Shown here: positions 1 to 9,307 of the stretch, piece by piece | Layout of the letters: every line of letters starts with the position of its first letter | How positions within the stretch are numbered: position 1 is the stretch's first letter | Source of the DNA: Roseiconus nitratireducens | Lineage (GTDB): Bacteria; Planctomycetota; Planctomycetia; Pirellulales; Pirellulaceae | Assembly (NCBI RefSeq): GCF_008629675.1 | Contig: NZ_VWOX01000001.1 | Location: 186,001-250,000, forward strand | Length of the DNA stretch: 64,000 nucleotides | Reading direction: 5' to 3' | Made by a program: the position numbers and the translations under genes | Notes under the pieces: generated by a model | The model's database searches: none | Told to the model about the DNA's origin: nothing | Seen by the model: only the letters and a program-made list of their open reading frames with translations

Positions 1-3000
1 CGGGTCGGTCACCTGCCGCTCGGCGATCTGTTTCAATTGTGTGGCCAAGTCCTCACGACTGGAAGCTCGAAGGCAGACTGCCTGGACCGGCTGTGAGTTC
101 GCGTTGATGTTCAAGGTGTCTTGGCGGGAAGCGGACTGGGGCCGGGTCATGACGGGACGTTGGCGATGCGGGGGAGAGACCGTGTAGCGAATCTGGTATC
201 CGTCGGCGGCAATCTCGGTGACCGTTGCGTTGTCCCGGACGTCTCGATTCTGATGCAAGTTGTCGGCGTCGGCCAGCGTCATCGCGACGGTTTGAACGAA
301 ACCGTGACCTCCGCCCAGGTGCCCGATCTGACGTCGGATCCGGGTGGACGGATGGCCGGCGTCGGCGTTTTCTTGATCCGCCAACGTCTGTCGCGCCAGC
401 GGAACATTCTCGCAATACGATTCGGCCAGACCATCGATGACACCAAAGATCGGGCGGTTCGCTCGCTTGGCATCCGAAAGCCGTTGCAACAGCATGATCA
501 CGACCCCTTCGGCCGGGAAGATCCGCGACGGATCATCCGAGCCCAGTTGTTGGGGTGCCGCCGTTGCCAACCGGCCGTTTCGATACAATTGTTCCAGGGC
601 GACCAGGTCAAGCGATCGCTGGGTCGTTCCGCAGATCATCAGATCCACGTCTCCCTGGGCCAGCTGTTCTGCGGCCGTCAACAATGCCAGCCCGCCGGAC
701 GCCTCATCGGCATCCACGGCACAGGCACCGCCCATCAAGTCGAAGGTGCGGGCGATCCGCGAAGCCAACGTGCTGGCGGTGAAGCCTCCGGTTTCGTCCA
801 GCAGCGCCGGGTAAGTCGCCAACGCAGCCTGTCGGTAAGCTTCTGCCCATCGCTGCGCCGATTCCAGGTCGACGCCTTGCTGCACCGCTGCTTGCACCAG
901 GTGCCGGCAGATTTCAGGCAGCCGCAGACCGACCTGAAGTTCATTGCTGAACTGACCGCCGAACATGGTTCCGATGCTGACACCGACCCGTTGTCGATCA
1001 ACCGACCATTTGCCGCCGTCAAACTCTTCGATCGCTTGGCGGACGGCATCGATCAGCATCAACTGCGCCGGATTGGCGTTGCCAACCAGTTTGGGCGGGA
1101 TCCGGTACGATTGCGCGTCGAACTGGAACCCTTCCACGTAGCCGCAAAGGACCGGCGGGATCCCCACCGAACCGTCGTCGGTAATCCCGATCGGACGGAC
1201 CGATCCGCAAGTCGATCCACCGTCGCTTGGCCAGCGTTGCGGCGGGGGCGGTTGCAGCACACAGCGTCCGCTGGCTAGAAGTTCGCCCAATTGCTCCACC
1301 GAGCGGGCGCCGGGCAGAACCAAGCCCCGACCCACGATCGCCAACGGTTCAGAAGGTTTTTTGTCTGGCGGCCCATCGACCGTTCGTCGCGGCATCGGAC
1401 GTCCGGCAGGCATGGGGTTGGGGCGGTCGCTGCCCGCGGACTGCATGATGACCGCGTGCGCATTCAGGCCGCCGATGCCGAACGCATTGACCGCGGCGGT
1501 ACGTCCATGGTTCGACGGATCCACCTCTGGCCAAGGTTCAACCGCATCAACGACACGCACCGTATTTGCGTTCCAGTCAAAAGAGGTCGTCGGATTCTCA
1601 AAATTGATCGATGGTGGCATCTCACCGCGACGCATCGCGATCACACACTTGACCAGCCCGACCAGTCCGGCGGCTTCCAACAAGTGTCCCAGGTTGCTCT
1701 TCACGCTGCCGATGGGCAGAGGCTTGCGCGGCCGATCGGTCAGCAGAGTCTGCAAGCTTTCAAGCTCGGTTGCGTCGCCGACCTGAGTGCTGGTCGCGTG
1801 ACATTCCAGGTAGTCGATCCGCAGCGGATCCTTGGGATCGCAAGCGCGACGCATGGCCAATTGCTGGCCCTCACTGCGCGGTGCCCACAGCCCCTTGCCC
1901 TTGCCGTCGGATGAGATGCCCACGCCCTGAAGTGTCGCCAGGATGTTCAAGCCGGCAGCGACCGCGGCCGAACGTTTCGCAACGACCACGGCGACGTAGC
2001 CTTCGCTGCTGACCAGCCCACTGGCCCGCTGGTCGAAGGGGAATGAACCGGTCGCGCTGCAGGCACCGGTCTGAGAAAACAATGCCAGGTTGTCCACGTT
2101 GTTGTAGGTGGCGCCACCGACGACGGCCACATCCAGGCGTCCCCGGCGGATCGCACTCGCGGCGTGCTGGAGGGCGATCAGGGACGAAGAGCACGCGGCG
2201 TCAATGACCTCACGACGTCCGCGAAAATCCAGCAACCGGGCGGCAAGCGATGCGGCGGCGTACGCGTTTAGTTCGGGAGATCCGTCCGCCTCGCGACGGG
2301 GGCGATTGCGGCGGATGGCTTCGCTGACACGCTTGCGGACCTGTTGGGCCAGCGTTTCGGGAATCGCCCCCTCGCGACTTTCAACGATGGGCAGCGTTGC
2401 CGCGTCGGCGAGTGTGGCAAGCGCCAGGCTGCCGCCCAACTCGGTGCCGCCGCTGTGTCCGACAAAGATGCCGGCACGGTCGCGAGAAATCCCGTCCAGC
2501 GATTGCCCACGTCCACGACCGATCGCCGACTTCATCGCCGCGACGGCGACTTGGGCGAATTGGCGGTGCGTCAGATCAAATTCACCGATCCGATCGATGT
2601 CCGATGCCACGCCGGGATCGACCGGTGTGGGATCCACCCAGCCGCCGATTTCTGTGTACGTCTTTCCTGGTGTGCCGACATGCGGATCCATGTACAGCGA
2701 TCGATCCAATCGTTCAGCGGGAAGCACGTCGATGGCCGAGCGACCCTGGTAAAGCAGTTTTTCAAACTGCAAAGCATTGTCGACCCCGCCGGGTAAGCGC
2801 ACTTCGTAGCCGCACAACACGATGTCATCCGCGGCGGTATCGTCGGCCACGGCGTCCGGCTGTCCCGGATGATCCGCGGGAGAGCTATCTTTGGAACACA
2901 CCGGCGTTTGACTGCCAGCGTCGGGATGCTGGGAGGTTTCGGTTGCACGATACACTCGACGTCGAGTCACTGCTCGTCGCGGGCGGTGCCCGTCTTGCGA

Positions 3001-4188
3001 GTCGCGGTGTTTCGCAGGACGCGTGCCGGCGGTCCAATTCCCGATCATCTGCAGCAGTTCATCACGGTCGATGTGGGGCGGCGACGGAAGGTCACTCGTC
3101 GCAATCACCCGATCGATATTGCTTCGGTCAAACGACGGGTCGTCGCGGAAGTGCGGCAGAAACGTCTTCACAAAGGGAGCCGCCATCTGGTCGATCTGCG
3201 CGCGGATCTGATCCGATGATTGGGAACGGTCGGTGCGCGGCGGCGTGGTCCGTTGGCGTTGATTCAAGAAGCGTTCGGTGGCCGTCCGAAAAGCGGCGTC
3301 CAGACTGCCAATCGGTGTGCCACCGTCGGCGGTCAGGTGATACACACGCCCGCGATGCCGCGGGTCGCCCAAAACGGTTTCGATCGCCCGAGCAATCCAG
3401 TGCACATCGATCAGGTTTTTGTGTTCTTGTCCGTCGAAGCCCAGATTTCGAAACCATTCACCGTCTTCGGGCAACCCGAATCGCGTCGCCAGCATCTGAT
3501 ACATCGAGAACGCGGCGTAGATCGTGCGGTCTCCGGACACCGGCGTCAGCCCGAGCGGATCGATGACGATCGAGGGGCGAAATACCGTCAGGGATCGCTG
3601 GGGGACGTTTGCGTCCAACCAGAACTCGCGGGCCAAACTTTCGGCTTGAACCTTGCTGTGTTCGTAGTCGTTGGCGAACGCTTGCCCATGGTTCAGTGAG
3701 TCTTCTCGCACGCGACCAGACTGGATTCCGCACACGTAGGCGGTGGAGACGTGAAAGAAATGGCGCAGCCCACACCGGTCGGCAAATTTCAGGACGTTCT
3801 CGGTCCCGCCCAGATTGGTTCGGTAAGGTTCGCCCTCGGGGTTCTCCGCGGCGGGTAGAAAGCTCAGGCTCGCGGCGCTGTGAAGCACGCTGTCGCAATG
3901 CCGCGCGATCCATCGACGTGCTTCGGCATCCAGCCCCAAGTCGACCTGGTTGATGTCGCCGCGAAACACGATGGGACGCGGCAGCGTGGTGTCCCAGGCG
4001 GATTCAAATCGTCGCAGAATCCCGTCCAGGCGGTCCTGTGCCGAGATCGCCCCCTTGTCGCGCGCCACGACCACGCATCGACGGCCCGCAAGGGAGAGCC
4101 GCGCCAAAACGCTCGCTCCCACCATTCCGGTCGCGCCGGTGATCAGCAGGTTTTCCGGCAGGTTTACAGGGCGGGAAAGGGATGGCAT
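1..4188 (-). CDS. Multidomain reductase / ketosynthase / degenerate ketosynthase (type I PKS- or PUFA-synthase-like), 3' end beyond the window
   Basis: The frame is open from the ATG at 4188 to the left edge (1396 codons), so the C-terminus lies outside the window. Residues about 12-340 form an extended short-chain dehydrogenase of thioester-reductase type, with a nucleotide-binding TGATGMVGAS motif near residue 17 and a YEHSK active-site pair. Residues about 454-930 form a complete ketosynthase, with Cys666 in DAACSSSL, His797 in ECHATSTQ and His835 in KSNLGH. A second ketosynthase starts near residue 947. Its cysteine position is Glu1162 (VDADEASGG), and the spacing to the GH motif (His1290) is 128 rather than 169 residues, so the segment with the first catalytic histidine is missing. 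The final visible stretch resembles the linker that precedes an acyltransferase. An N-terminal reductase is unusual, since such domains normally end an assembly line. The product is unknown; a lipid or polyketide is an inference from the domains. Confidence 0.85.
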   Translation of the reverse strand, partial: MPSLSRPVNLPENLLITGATGMVGASVLARLSLAGRRCVVVARDKGAISAQDRLDGILRRFESAWDTTLPRPIVFRGDINQVDLGLDAEARRWIARHCDSVLHSAASLSFLPAAENPEGEPYRTNLGGTENVLKFADRCGLRHFFHVSTAYVCGIQSGRVREDSLNHGQAFANDYEHSKVQAESLAREFWLDANVPQRSLTVFRPSIVIDPLGLTPVSGDRTIYAAFSMYQMLATRFGLPEDGEWFRNLGFDGQEHKNLIDVHWIARAIETVLGDPRHRGRVYHLTADGGTPIGSLDAAFRTATERFLNQRQRTTPPRTDRSQSSDQIRAQIDQMAAPFVKTFLPHFRDDPSFDRSNIDRVIATSDLPSPPHIDRDELLQMIGNWTAGTRPAKHRDSQDGHRPRRAVTRRRVYRATETSQHPDAGSQTPVCSKDSSPADHPGQPDAVADDTAADDIVLCGYEVRLPGGVDNALQFEKLLYQGRSAIDVLPAERLDRSLYMDPHVGTPGKTYTEIGGWVDPTPVDPGVASDIDRIGEFDLTHRQFAQVAVAAMKSAIGRGRGQSLDGISRDRAGIFVGHSGGTELGGSLALATLADAATLPIVESREGAIPETLAQQVRKRVSEAIRRNRPRREADGSPELNAYAAASLAARLLDFRGRREVIDAACSSSLIALQHAASAIRRGRLDVAVVGGATYNNVDNLALFSQTGACSATGSFPFDQRASGLVSSEGYVAVVVAKRSAAVAAGLNILATLQGVGISSDGKGKGLWAPRSEGQQLAMRRACDPKDPLRIDYLECHATSTQVGDATELESLQTLLTDRPRKPLPIGSVKSNLGHLLEAAGLVGLVKCVIAMRRGEMPPSINFENPTTSFDWNANTVRVVDAVEPWPEVDPSNHGRTAAVNAFGIGGLNAHAVIMQSAGSDRPNPMPAGRPMPRRTVDGPPDKKPSEPLAIVGRGLVLPGARSVEQLGELLASGRCVLQPPPPQRWPSDGGSTCGSVRPIGITDDGSVGIPPVLCGYVEGFQFDAQSYRIPPKLVGNANPAQLMLIDAVRQAIEEFDGGKWSVDRQRVGVSIGTMFGGQFSNELQVGLRLPEICRHLVQAAVQQGVDLESAQRWAEAYRQAALATYPALLDETGGFTASTLASRIARTFDLMGGACAVDADEASGGLALLTAAEQLAQGDVDLMICGTTQRSLDLVALEQLYRNGRLATAAPQQLGSDDPSRIFPAEGVVIMLLQRLSDAKRANRPIFGVIDGLAESYCENVPLARQTLADQENADAGHPSTRIRRQIGHLGGGHGFVQTVAMTLADADNLHQNRDVRDNATVTEIAADGYQIRYTVSPPHRQRPVMTRPQSASRQDTLNINANSQPVQAVCLRASSREDLATQLKQIAERQVTDP

Positions 4189-4594
4189 GGGGAAGCCTGG
4201 ACAGGGAGCACCGCGGTCGGCGGACGAATCACCCCCCGCACGCCGACGTGGCCAGTCTATTCGTCGTTAACAGAAAGTAAATCTTGCGTCGGCGACAACC
4301 GTCTGAATGAAGGTCGGCTATCGGTTGATAATTCGGCCCTGTCTCGCTGTAGCGGATCGTTGGACGCGATTGCCCGACATGCCGCCGCGGCAAATTGTTT
4401 TGGATTCTTCTTGATGGGCCGCTCCGACGCGAACGGCAGGTGCTGCCGGCGACCGCCGCCGACGCGGTTTTTCGAAGTTTGGTGCTCGCTTGCGGTGACC
4501 CGTGGTTAGACTCAGCTGACCACAAACCGTGTTTGACGGAGGTTTGATCGCAAGGAGGCTGTTCCTATCGTGACGATCGTTTCGGTTGCACTCG
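4189..4594. other. Divergent intergenic region between the ketosynthase and radical SAM genes
   Basis: These 406 bases separate two divergent genes and must hold both promoters. A purine-rich AAGGAGG lies at 4552-4558. It is 36 bases before the ATG of the radical SAM gene, too far to be its ribosome binding site. It sits about 11 bases before a GTG at 4570 that opens only 11 codons and stops at a TGA overlapping the start of the radical SAM gene. I see no convincing promoter pair and no coding sequence. Confidence 0.5.
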
Positions 4595-6337
4595 ATGTAC
4601 GATGACCTACAGCACAACAACATCCGACAGGATGATTTCACGGATTCGGCGACACGTCTGCCCGGCAGCCCGGACGCAGCGGTGCGCTGTCTGTTGATCC
4701 AGCCTGAGTTCGAACAAACCAACTATTGGAACTTTGTGGAGAGCGCGCGGGCGATCGGCGCCAAGGCGACGGCGCCACCGCTTGGCTTGCTGACCGTCGC
4801 GGCACTGTTGCCTCAGCACTGGGAGTTTCGGCTGGTCGATTTGAACGTCGGGCCGCTTGCCGATGCGGACTGGGAATGGGCGGATCTGGTTTGCACCGGC
4901 GGGATGTTGCCTCAGCAGCCCGGGATCTTAAGCCTGGTCAGGCGTGCCAATTCGGACGGTACGTTCGTCGCGGTGGGCGGTCCCGATCCGTCCAGTCAGC
5001 CGCAGATCTATCGCGAAGCGGACGCGGTCGTCGTCGGTGAAGGTGAAGCATCCGTCCCGTTGTGGCTGGACCAATGGCGCGCTGGGAACCCGCGCGGCGT
5101 GTTCGAGTCACCGGACAAACCGGACGTACGGCTGACGCCACGGCCGCGGTTTGACTTGATCTCTTTTGACGACTACCTGCACGTCGGTCTGCAAACCTCG
5201 CGCGGCTGCCCGTACAACTGCGAGTTTTGCGACATCATCGAATTGTTTGGGCGACGCCCCCGCGTGAAAACGCCGGAGCAGTTCCTGGGCGAACTGGACC
5301 TGCTGTATGAACAAGGCTATCGCGGCTGGGTGGATTTCACCGATGACAACTTCATCGGCAATCGGAAACTGATCAAACCCTTGTTGCTGGCGTTGAAGGA
5401 CTGGAATCGCGAACACCGCTACCCGTTCGTGTTCTCCACCGAAGCCAGTTTGAATCTGGCCGATGACCGGGAGTTGTTGGAGCTGATGCGGGAGACACAG
5501 TTCCGATACGTGTTCCTGGGGATCGAGTCGCCGGACGAAGAGACGCTGATCCACACGCAAAAACGGATCAACACGGTCGCCCCCATCATCCAACGGGTCC
5601 GCACGATTTACGATCACGGCATTTCCGTCGCCGCGGGTCTGATCATCGGGTTCGATACCGACAAGCCGGGAACCGATGGTCCAATGGTCAGGTTTATCCA
5701 GGAGAGCGGCATCTCCTTGGCGATGGTCGGTTTGCTGAGCGCGTTGCCCAACACGCAGCTGACGCGGCGATTGATCAAGGAACGTCGTTTGATCGATGCC
5801 AACCATCGCTGGGTCGATGAATTGGACGGGCCCTATGAACTGCGCAGCAATGAGTCCCGTGACCAGACCGCCAGCGGCCTGAATTTCGTCACGATGCGGA
5901 ATCGGGTGGAGATCTACAAAGAACTTCAGACGATTGTCCGTTCGGTTTATTCTCCGCAAGCATTCATGGCACGCGTGATGGATACGACCGCGCGGATCAA
6001 GATTCAAAACAAGCACGTGCCCAACGGCTGGGAAATGCGTCGCATGTCACGGGGGTTTTGGACCATCGCGCGACGGATGTTGTCGGACCGCCGCACGCGG
6101 TGGTTGTACCTGCGCAATTTCGTCCGGGCCGCGCTGATGGGGCCCACGAAATTCGAGTACGCGCACACGATCATGGGCAGTTACCTGCACTTCGATAAGC
6201 AGACGCAGAAGATTCTCGAGGCGCTGCAGTGCTCGATCGAGTTCGCCGAGCAACACGCGACGTACCCCATGAGCGTCGCAGACATTCCGGCCGACAAACG
6301 CCCGGCGGAACTCCCGATCGCCAGCCGCGCGATTTGA
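4595..6337 (+). CDS. B12-binding domain radical SAM protein (DUF4070-type)
   Basis: The protein has 580 residues from the ATG at 4595; an in-frame TTG at 4586 would add three. The N-terminal part (about 25-170) resembles a cobalamin-binding Rossmann domain (APPLGLLTVAALLP, then VGEGEASVP). The radical SAM cluster motif CPYNCEFC has its cysteines at 205, 209 and 212, and is followed by a long TIM-barrel region. The C-terminal 200 residues, with NFVTMRNRVEIYKEL and a basic region with RRMLSDRR, fit the DUF4070 extension found in the BchE/HpnP/HpnR-like branch. Such enzymes use a 4Fe-4S cluster and S-adenosylmethionine, often with cobalamin, to methylate or rearrange unactivated carbons, commonly in lipids. 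The substrate cannot be read from the sequence. It is divergent from the ketosynthase gene, so a shared lipid or polyketide role is possible but unproven. Confidence 0.85.
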   Translation: MYDDLQHNNIRQDDFTDSATRLPGSPDAAVRCLLIQPEFEQTNYWNFVESARAIGAKATAPPLGLLTVAALLPQHWEFRLVDLNVGPLADADWEWADLVCTGGMLPQQPGILSLVRRANSDGTFVAVGGPDPSSQPQIYREADAVVVGEGEASVPLWLDQWRAGNPRGVFESPDKPDVRLTPRPRFDLISFDDYLHVGLQTSRGCPYNCEFCDIIELFGRRPRVKTPEQFLGELDLLYEQGYRGWVDFTDDNFIGNRKLIKPLLLALKDWNREHRYPFVFSTEASLNLADDRELLELMRETQFRYVFLGIESPDEETLIHTQKRINTVAPIIQRVRTIYDHGISVAAGLIIGFDTDKPGTDGPMVRFIQESGISLAMVGLLSALPNTQLTRRLIKERRLIDANHRWVDELDGPYELRSNESRDQTASGLNFVTMRNRVEIYKELQTIVRSVYSPQAFMARVMDTTARIKIQNKHVPNGWEMRRMSRGFWTIARRMLSDRRTRWLYLRNFVRAALMGPTKFEYAHTIMGSYLHFDKQTQKILEALQCSIEFAEQHATYPMSVADIPADKRPAELPIASRAI

Positions 6338-6471
6338 TTGCTGAGCTCTGCCAAGCACCGTTCGCGGCGTCTTGCTGGCCGGGGCAGCGTTTCAACATCG
6401 CGATTCACTGACGTGCATTGGTATTTGCACAGGTCATTTCACCGTCCCGCAAGGGAGGTTGTGCAGCTTAA

Positions 6472-6620
6472 TTTCACCCTCCCGCGAGCGGGAGGGTCGC
6501 GGAGGAGCTTGCGACGACGCGGGGAGGGTGATCACCACGTGATGGAATCTCGCTTCCGATTCTGCCCTCCCCGGAGCCTCGTTCCTCGCCTCCGACCCTC
6601 CCGCGAGCGGGAGGGTGAAA
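6472..6620. repeat. 149-bp palindromic intergenic element with two identical hairpin ends
   Basis: The element begins TTTCACCCTCCCGC and ends GCGGGAGGGTGAAA. Each end holds the same 22-base perfect hairpin (ACCCTCCCGC, loop GA, GCGGGAGGGT) at 6476-6497 and 6595-6616. The inner flanks also pair imperfectly (GGGGAGGG near 6520 against CCCTCCCC near 6566), and the centre carries ATCACCACGTGAT. A degraded relative of the end sequence lies at 6437-6460. It fills most of the gap between the radical SAM gene (+) and the crotonase gene (-), which converge here, so it could end transcription from both sides. It encodes no protein. A non-autonomous mobile or REP-like repeat is the likely class. Confidence 0.7.
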
Positions 6621-6633
6621 GTTGTTCTCGACC

Positions 6634-7419
6634 TCATGGCCACTGGGGCGGTCGTTTCTCGATGAAGGCGCGGATTCCTTCGGAGGCGGCTTCGGTACTG
6701 CACAACGTCGCGGCGGTCGCCGCGCCGGTCGACAGCTGCGTCATCAACGCTTCGCCGATGCTTTCGTTGAGGATCCGTTTGGTGGCCTGCATCGCCTCGC
6801 GCGGACCGTGCGTGCAATGCTTGGCCCAAGTGTTTGCCGCAACCCAGATCTGGTCTGACGGGACCAATTCGCAACACATTCCGAGCCGGTGGGCCTCTTC
6901 AGCTTCCATCGGCATTCCGGTCAGCAGCATCCGTGCGGCGACGGCGGCGCCGAATCGGAATGTCAGCAGCGGCGCCGTCAGTCCGCCGATCAATCCGCGG
7001 TGGGACGCGTTGGCAACCAGTGATCCGGCTGTGCCCAGCACGATCATGTCGGCCGCCAGGGCGAGGGCCAGCCCGGCTCCGATCGCCGGTCCGTCGACGG
7101 CGGCGACCACGGGTTTGGGAAAGCGAAGCAGGGTCTCGCACAGCTCGGTCAGTTCACGCCAGAACTGCAGCCATTCGGTTTGCGCCTCCAGCGGTTCCAA
7201 GTCGGCGATGGAGGCCAGGGACTTCAAGTCGGCACCGCTGGAAAAAAACTTTCCCTTTCCGGTCAACACCACCGCACCGACACGCTTCTCCTGGTGGACA
7301 TCGGAAAACGCCTGCGTCAGGTCCGTGATCATTTGCGAATCGATCGCATTGCAAACCGGGGCACGGTCCATCGCGATTGTCGCAACGTTCTCAACGATTT
7401 TGACTTCGATATGTTGCAT
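6634..7419 (-). CDS. Enoyl-CoA hydratase/isomerase (crotonase) family protein lacking both hydratase glutamates
   Basis: I place the start at the ATG at 7419 (MQHIEVKIVE), which matches the usual crotonase N-terminus and gives 261 residues, the normal length. The fold signatures are present: the CoA-site segment FFSSGADLKSL near residues 58-68, and DGPAIGAGLALALAAD at 109-124 for the oxyanion hole. In enoyl-CoA hydratases two glutamates do the catalysis. The equivalent positions here are Ala118 and Ala138, so water addition of the standard kind is unlikely. Isomerase, hydrolase, decarboxylase or dehalogenase activity within the superfamily remains possible. The gene is followed on its 3' side by the palindromic element and stands 122 bases downstream of the xylulokinase stop on the same strand, so co-transcription is possible. 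Confidence 0.85.
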   Translation of the reverse strand: MQHIEVKIVENVATIAMDRAPVCNAIDSQMITDLTQAFSDVHQEKRVGAVVLTGKGKFFSSGADLKSLASIADLEPLEAQTEWLQFWRELTELCETLLRFPKPVVAAVDGPAIGAGLALALAADMIVLGTAGSLVANASHRGLIGGLTAPLLTFRFGAAVAARMLLTGMPMEAEEAHRLGMCCELVPSDQIWVAANTWAKHCTHGPREAMQATKRILNESIGEALMTQLSTGAATAATLCSTEAASEGIRAFIEKRPPQWP

Positions 7420-7541
7420 GAAAAGGACGACGGTGAGCGTTAGCGATGGGGGCTGCGTTTTCCACGCTCTGGCGGGCGTGGCAACCTGGTCTTCCACACC
7501 CTGGCGATCATCGTGACCGGGAACTGGCGCTGTCCCGTTGG

Positions 7542-9065
7542 TTACTGCTGCAATGCCGCGAGCGTACGCATCGATTCGGCCAGGTCGCCATAAAGCTTTT
7601 GGTAGACCGGGAACAGATCGTTGTAGGTTTTGGCAGATCGGCGGTCGACCGGGGTTTGATCGGCGACTTCAATCGTGGCTTTGCATGCGGCTTGGACGTT
7701 CTTGTAGGCCCCGTCGCCGACGGCAGCCAAAAGCGCCACGCCGTACGCGGGCCCCTGTTCAACCTTCAGCGTGGTGATCTTTTTGCCAAACACGTCGGCT
7801 TGCATCTGCCGCCAAAACGGATTGCGACTGCCGCCACCGGAGGCGCGGATTTCACGAACCGGCACGTCCAGCGATTGAATGATGGCCAGGCTGTCCCGCA
7901 GGGCAAAGGTGATGCCTTCCATCACGCTGCGCGTCATCGACCCGCGGGTGTGCGTCAGATTCAGCCCCACGAATGCACCGCGGGCGTTCGGGTCGGCGTG
8001 CGGCGTGCGCTCTCCATTCAGGTAGGGCAGGAACAGCAGCCCGTTGCTGCCGGCCGGACAGAGTTGCGCCTCCGCGGTGGCTTTGGCGTACAAGTCCTTG
8101 CCTTCCAGGCCGGCCAGGTTTTGCAAAACGGATTCGACCCACCACTGCAGCGAACCGCCGCTGGTCAAGTTGACGCCCATCATGTGCCACGCTCCGTTGA
8201 CGGCGTGGCAGAACGTGTGCAGGCGGCCGGAAGCATCGTATTGCGGTTGATCGCTGTGGACGAACATCACTCCGCTGGTGCCGATCGACGTGCTCAGCAC
8301 GCCCGGCTTGACCACACCGTTGCCGACCGCTCCGGCGGCGCAGTCTCCGGCGCCGCCGACGACTTTGCAGGCGGTGGTCAATCCCAAAGCGGCCGCGGCG
8401 GCTTCGGTGAGCGTGCCGGTGACCTCTTCACTCTCCACGACCGCAGGAAGCAGCGACTCGTCAAGTTGCAGCTTCGAAAGCAACGACTTGGACCAGCGCC
8501 GGCGGACGACGTCCAGCATCAGGGTGCCGCTGGCGTCACTGACTTCGGTCACGTATTCGCCGGTCATCCTTCGTCGAATGTCGTCCTTGGGCAGCAGGAC
8601 TTTGGCCAACCGGTCGAAGTTTCGTTTCTCGTGGTTGCGAAGCCAGAGCACCTTGGGAGCCTGGAAACCGGTCAAGGCGGGGTTTGCCACCAGCTTGATC
8701 AGGCGACGTCGCCCCCCGGCCGCCGTCGTGATCTCGTCGCACTCCGCCGCGGTCCGTTGATCGTTCCACAACAACGCGGGGCGAATCACATTGTCTTGCC
8801 GGTCCAGAAACACGCTGCCGTGCATTTGACCGCTCAGCCCGATCGCCTTGACGTCTGCCGGTTTGCATTTCGACAATTGCATCACCTCGCGGACGGTCTT
8901 GATGGTGGCGGCCCACCAGTCGTCCGGATCCTGTTCGGTCCAGCCGGGTTTGGGTTGATGCATCGGGTACGACGCATCGGCTTCGGCGATGACCTTTCCG
9001 GCGGCGTCGATTAACAGGGTTTTGGTTCCGCTGGTGCCGATATCGATTCCCAGATAGTGACTCAT
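7542..9065 (-). CDS. xylB: Xylulokinase
   Basis: This FGGY-family sugar kinase phosphorylates D-xylulose to xylulose 5-phosphate, which enters the pentose phosphate pathway. From the ATG at 9065 (MSHYLGIDIGTSGTKT) it has 507 residues, close to the usual 480-510. The frame is open further upstream, but the added residues have no family similarity. Visible features are the phosphate-1 motif DIGTSGTK at residues 7-14, the substrate-side segment MHGSVFLD, the GGAGDCAAGAVGNG segment near the middle, and the C-terminal ASGGGSRNPFWRQ signature. No xylose isomerase or xylose transporter gene is present nearby. The divergent neighbour is a Tat lipoprotein resembling a sugar-binding protein, which could belong to the same uptake system. 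Confidence 0.93.
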   Translation of the reverse strand: MSHYLGIDIGTSGTKTLLIDAAGKVIAEADASYPMHQPKPGWTEQDPDDWWAATIKTVREVMQLSKCKPADVKAIGLSGQMHGSVFLDRQDNVIRPALLWNDQRTAAECDEITTAAGGRRRLIKLVANPALTGFQAPKVLWLRNHEKRNFDRLAKVLLPKDDIRRRMTGEYVTEVSDASGTLMLDVVRRRWSKSLLSKLQLDESLLPAVVESEEVTGTLTEAAAAALGLTTACKVVGGAGDCAAGAVGNGVVKPGVLSTSIGTSGVMFVHSDQPQYDASGRLHTFCHAVNGAWHMMGVNLTSGGSLQWWVESVLQNLAGLEGKDLYAKATAEAQLCPAGSNGLLFLPYLNGERTPHADPNARGAFVGLNLTHTRGSMTRSVMEGITFALRDSLAIIQSLDVPVREIRASGGGSRNPFWRQMQADVFGKKITTLKVEQGPAYGVALLAAVGDGAYKNVQAACKATIEVADQTPVDRRSAKTYNDLFPVYQKLYGDLAESMRTLAALQQ

Positions 9066-9307
9066 GTTGTGTTGGCAAATTTGAAGAGAGGATGAATGCC
9101 GATGCCCGGCGACCCGTGCGGCTGAACGGAATCCCCTCATCGGGATTCGTCGAACCGGATCGCTGATGGCTGCGTATCCTATCGCGCGAGCGTGCAGCCG
9201 TTCTTCGCCGCGCGGCATCGCGATGGACGATTGACACAAAAAGTGCCACTTTTCATCGCTCTCCGTTTCAGATTCCTTCTCCCCCGCTCCGGCCCGATCG
9301 ATTGGAC

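Noticed and set aside
121..2800. Plus-strand frames of up to about 390 codons in the first 3 kb
   Set aside because: The minus strand here encodes the ketosynthase domains with correct catalytic motifs, and the plus frames have no similarity.
4552..4603. Eleven-codon leader peptide (GTG at 4570) before the radical SAM gene
   Set aside because: It has a good Shine-Dalgarno position, but no attenuator structure or telling codon run, so I leave it as a remark.
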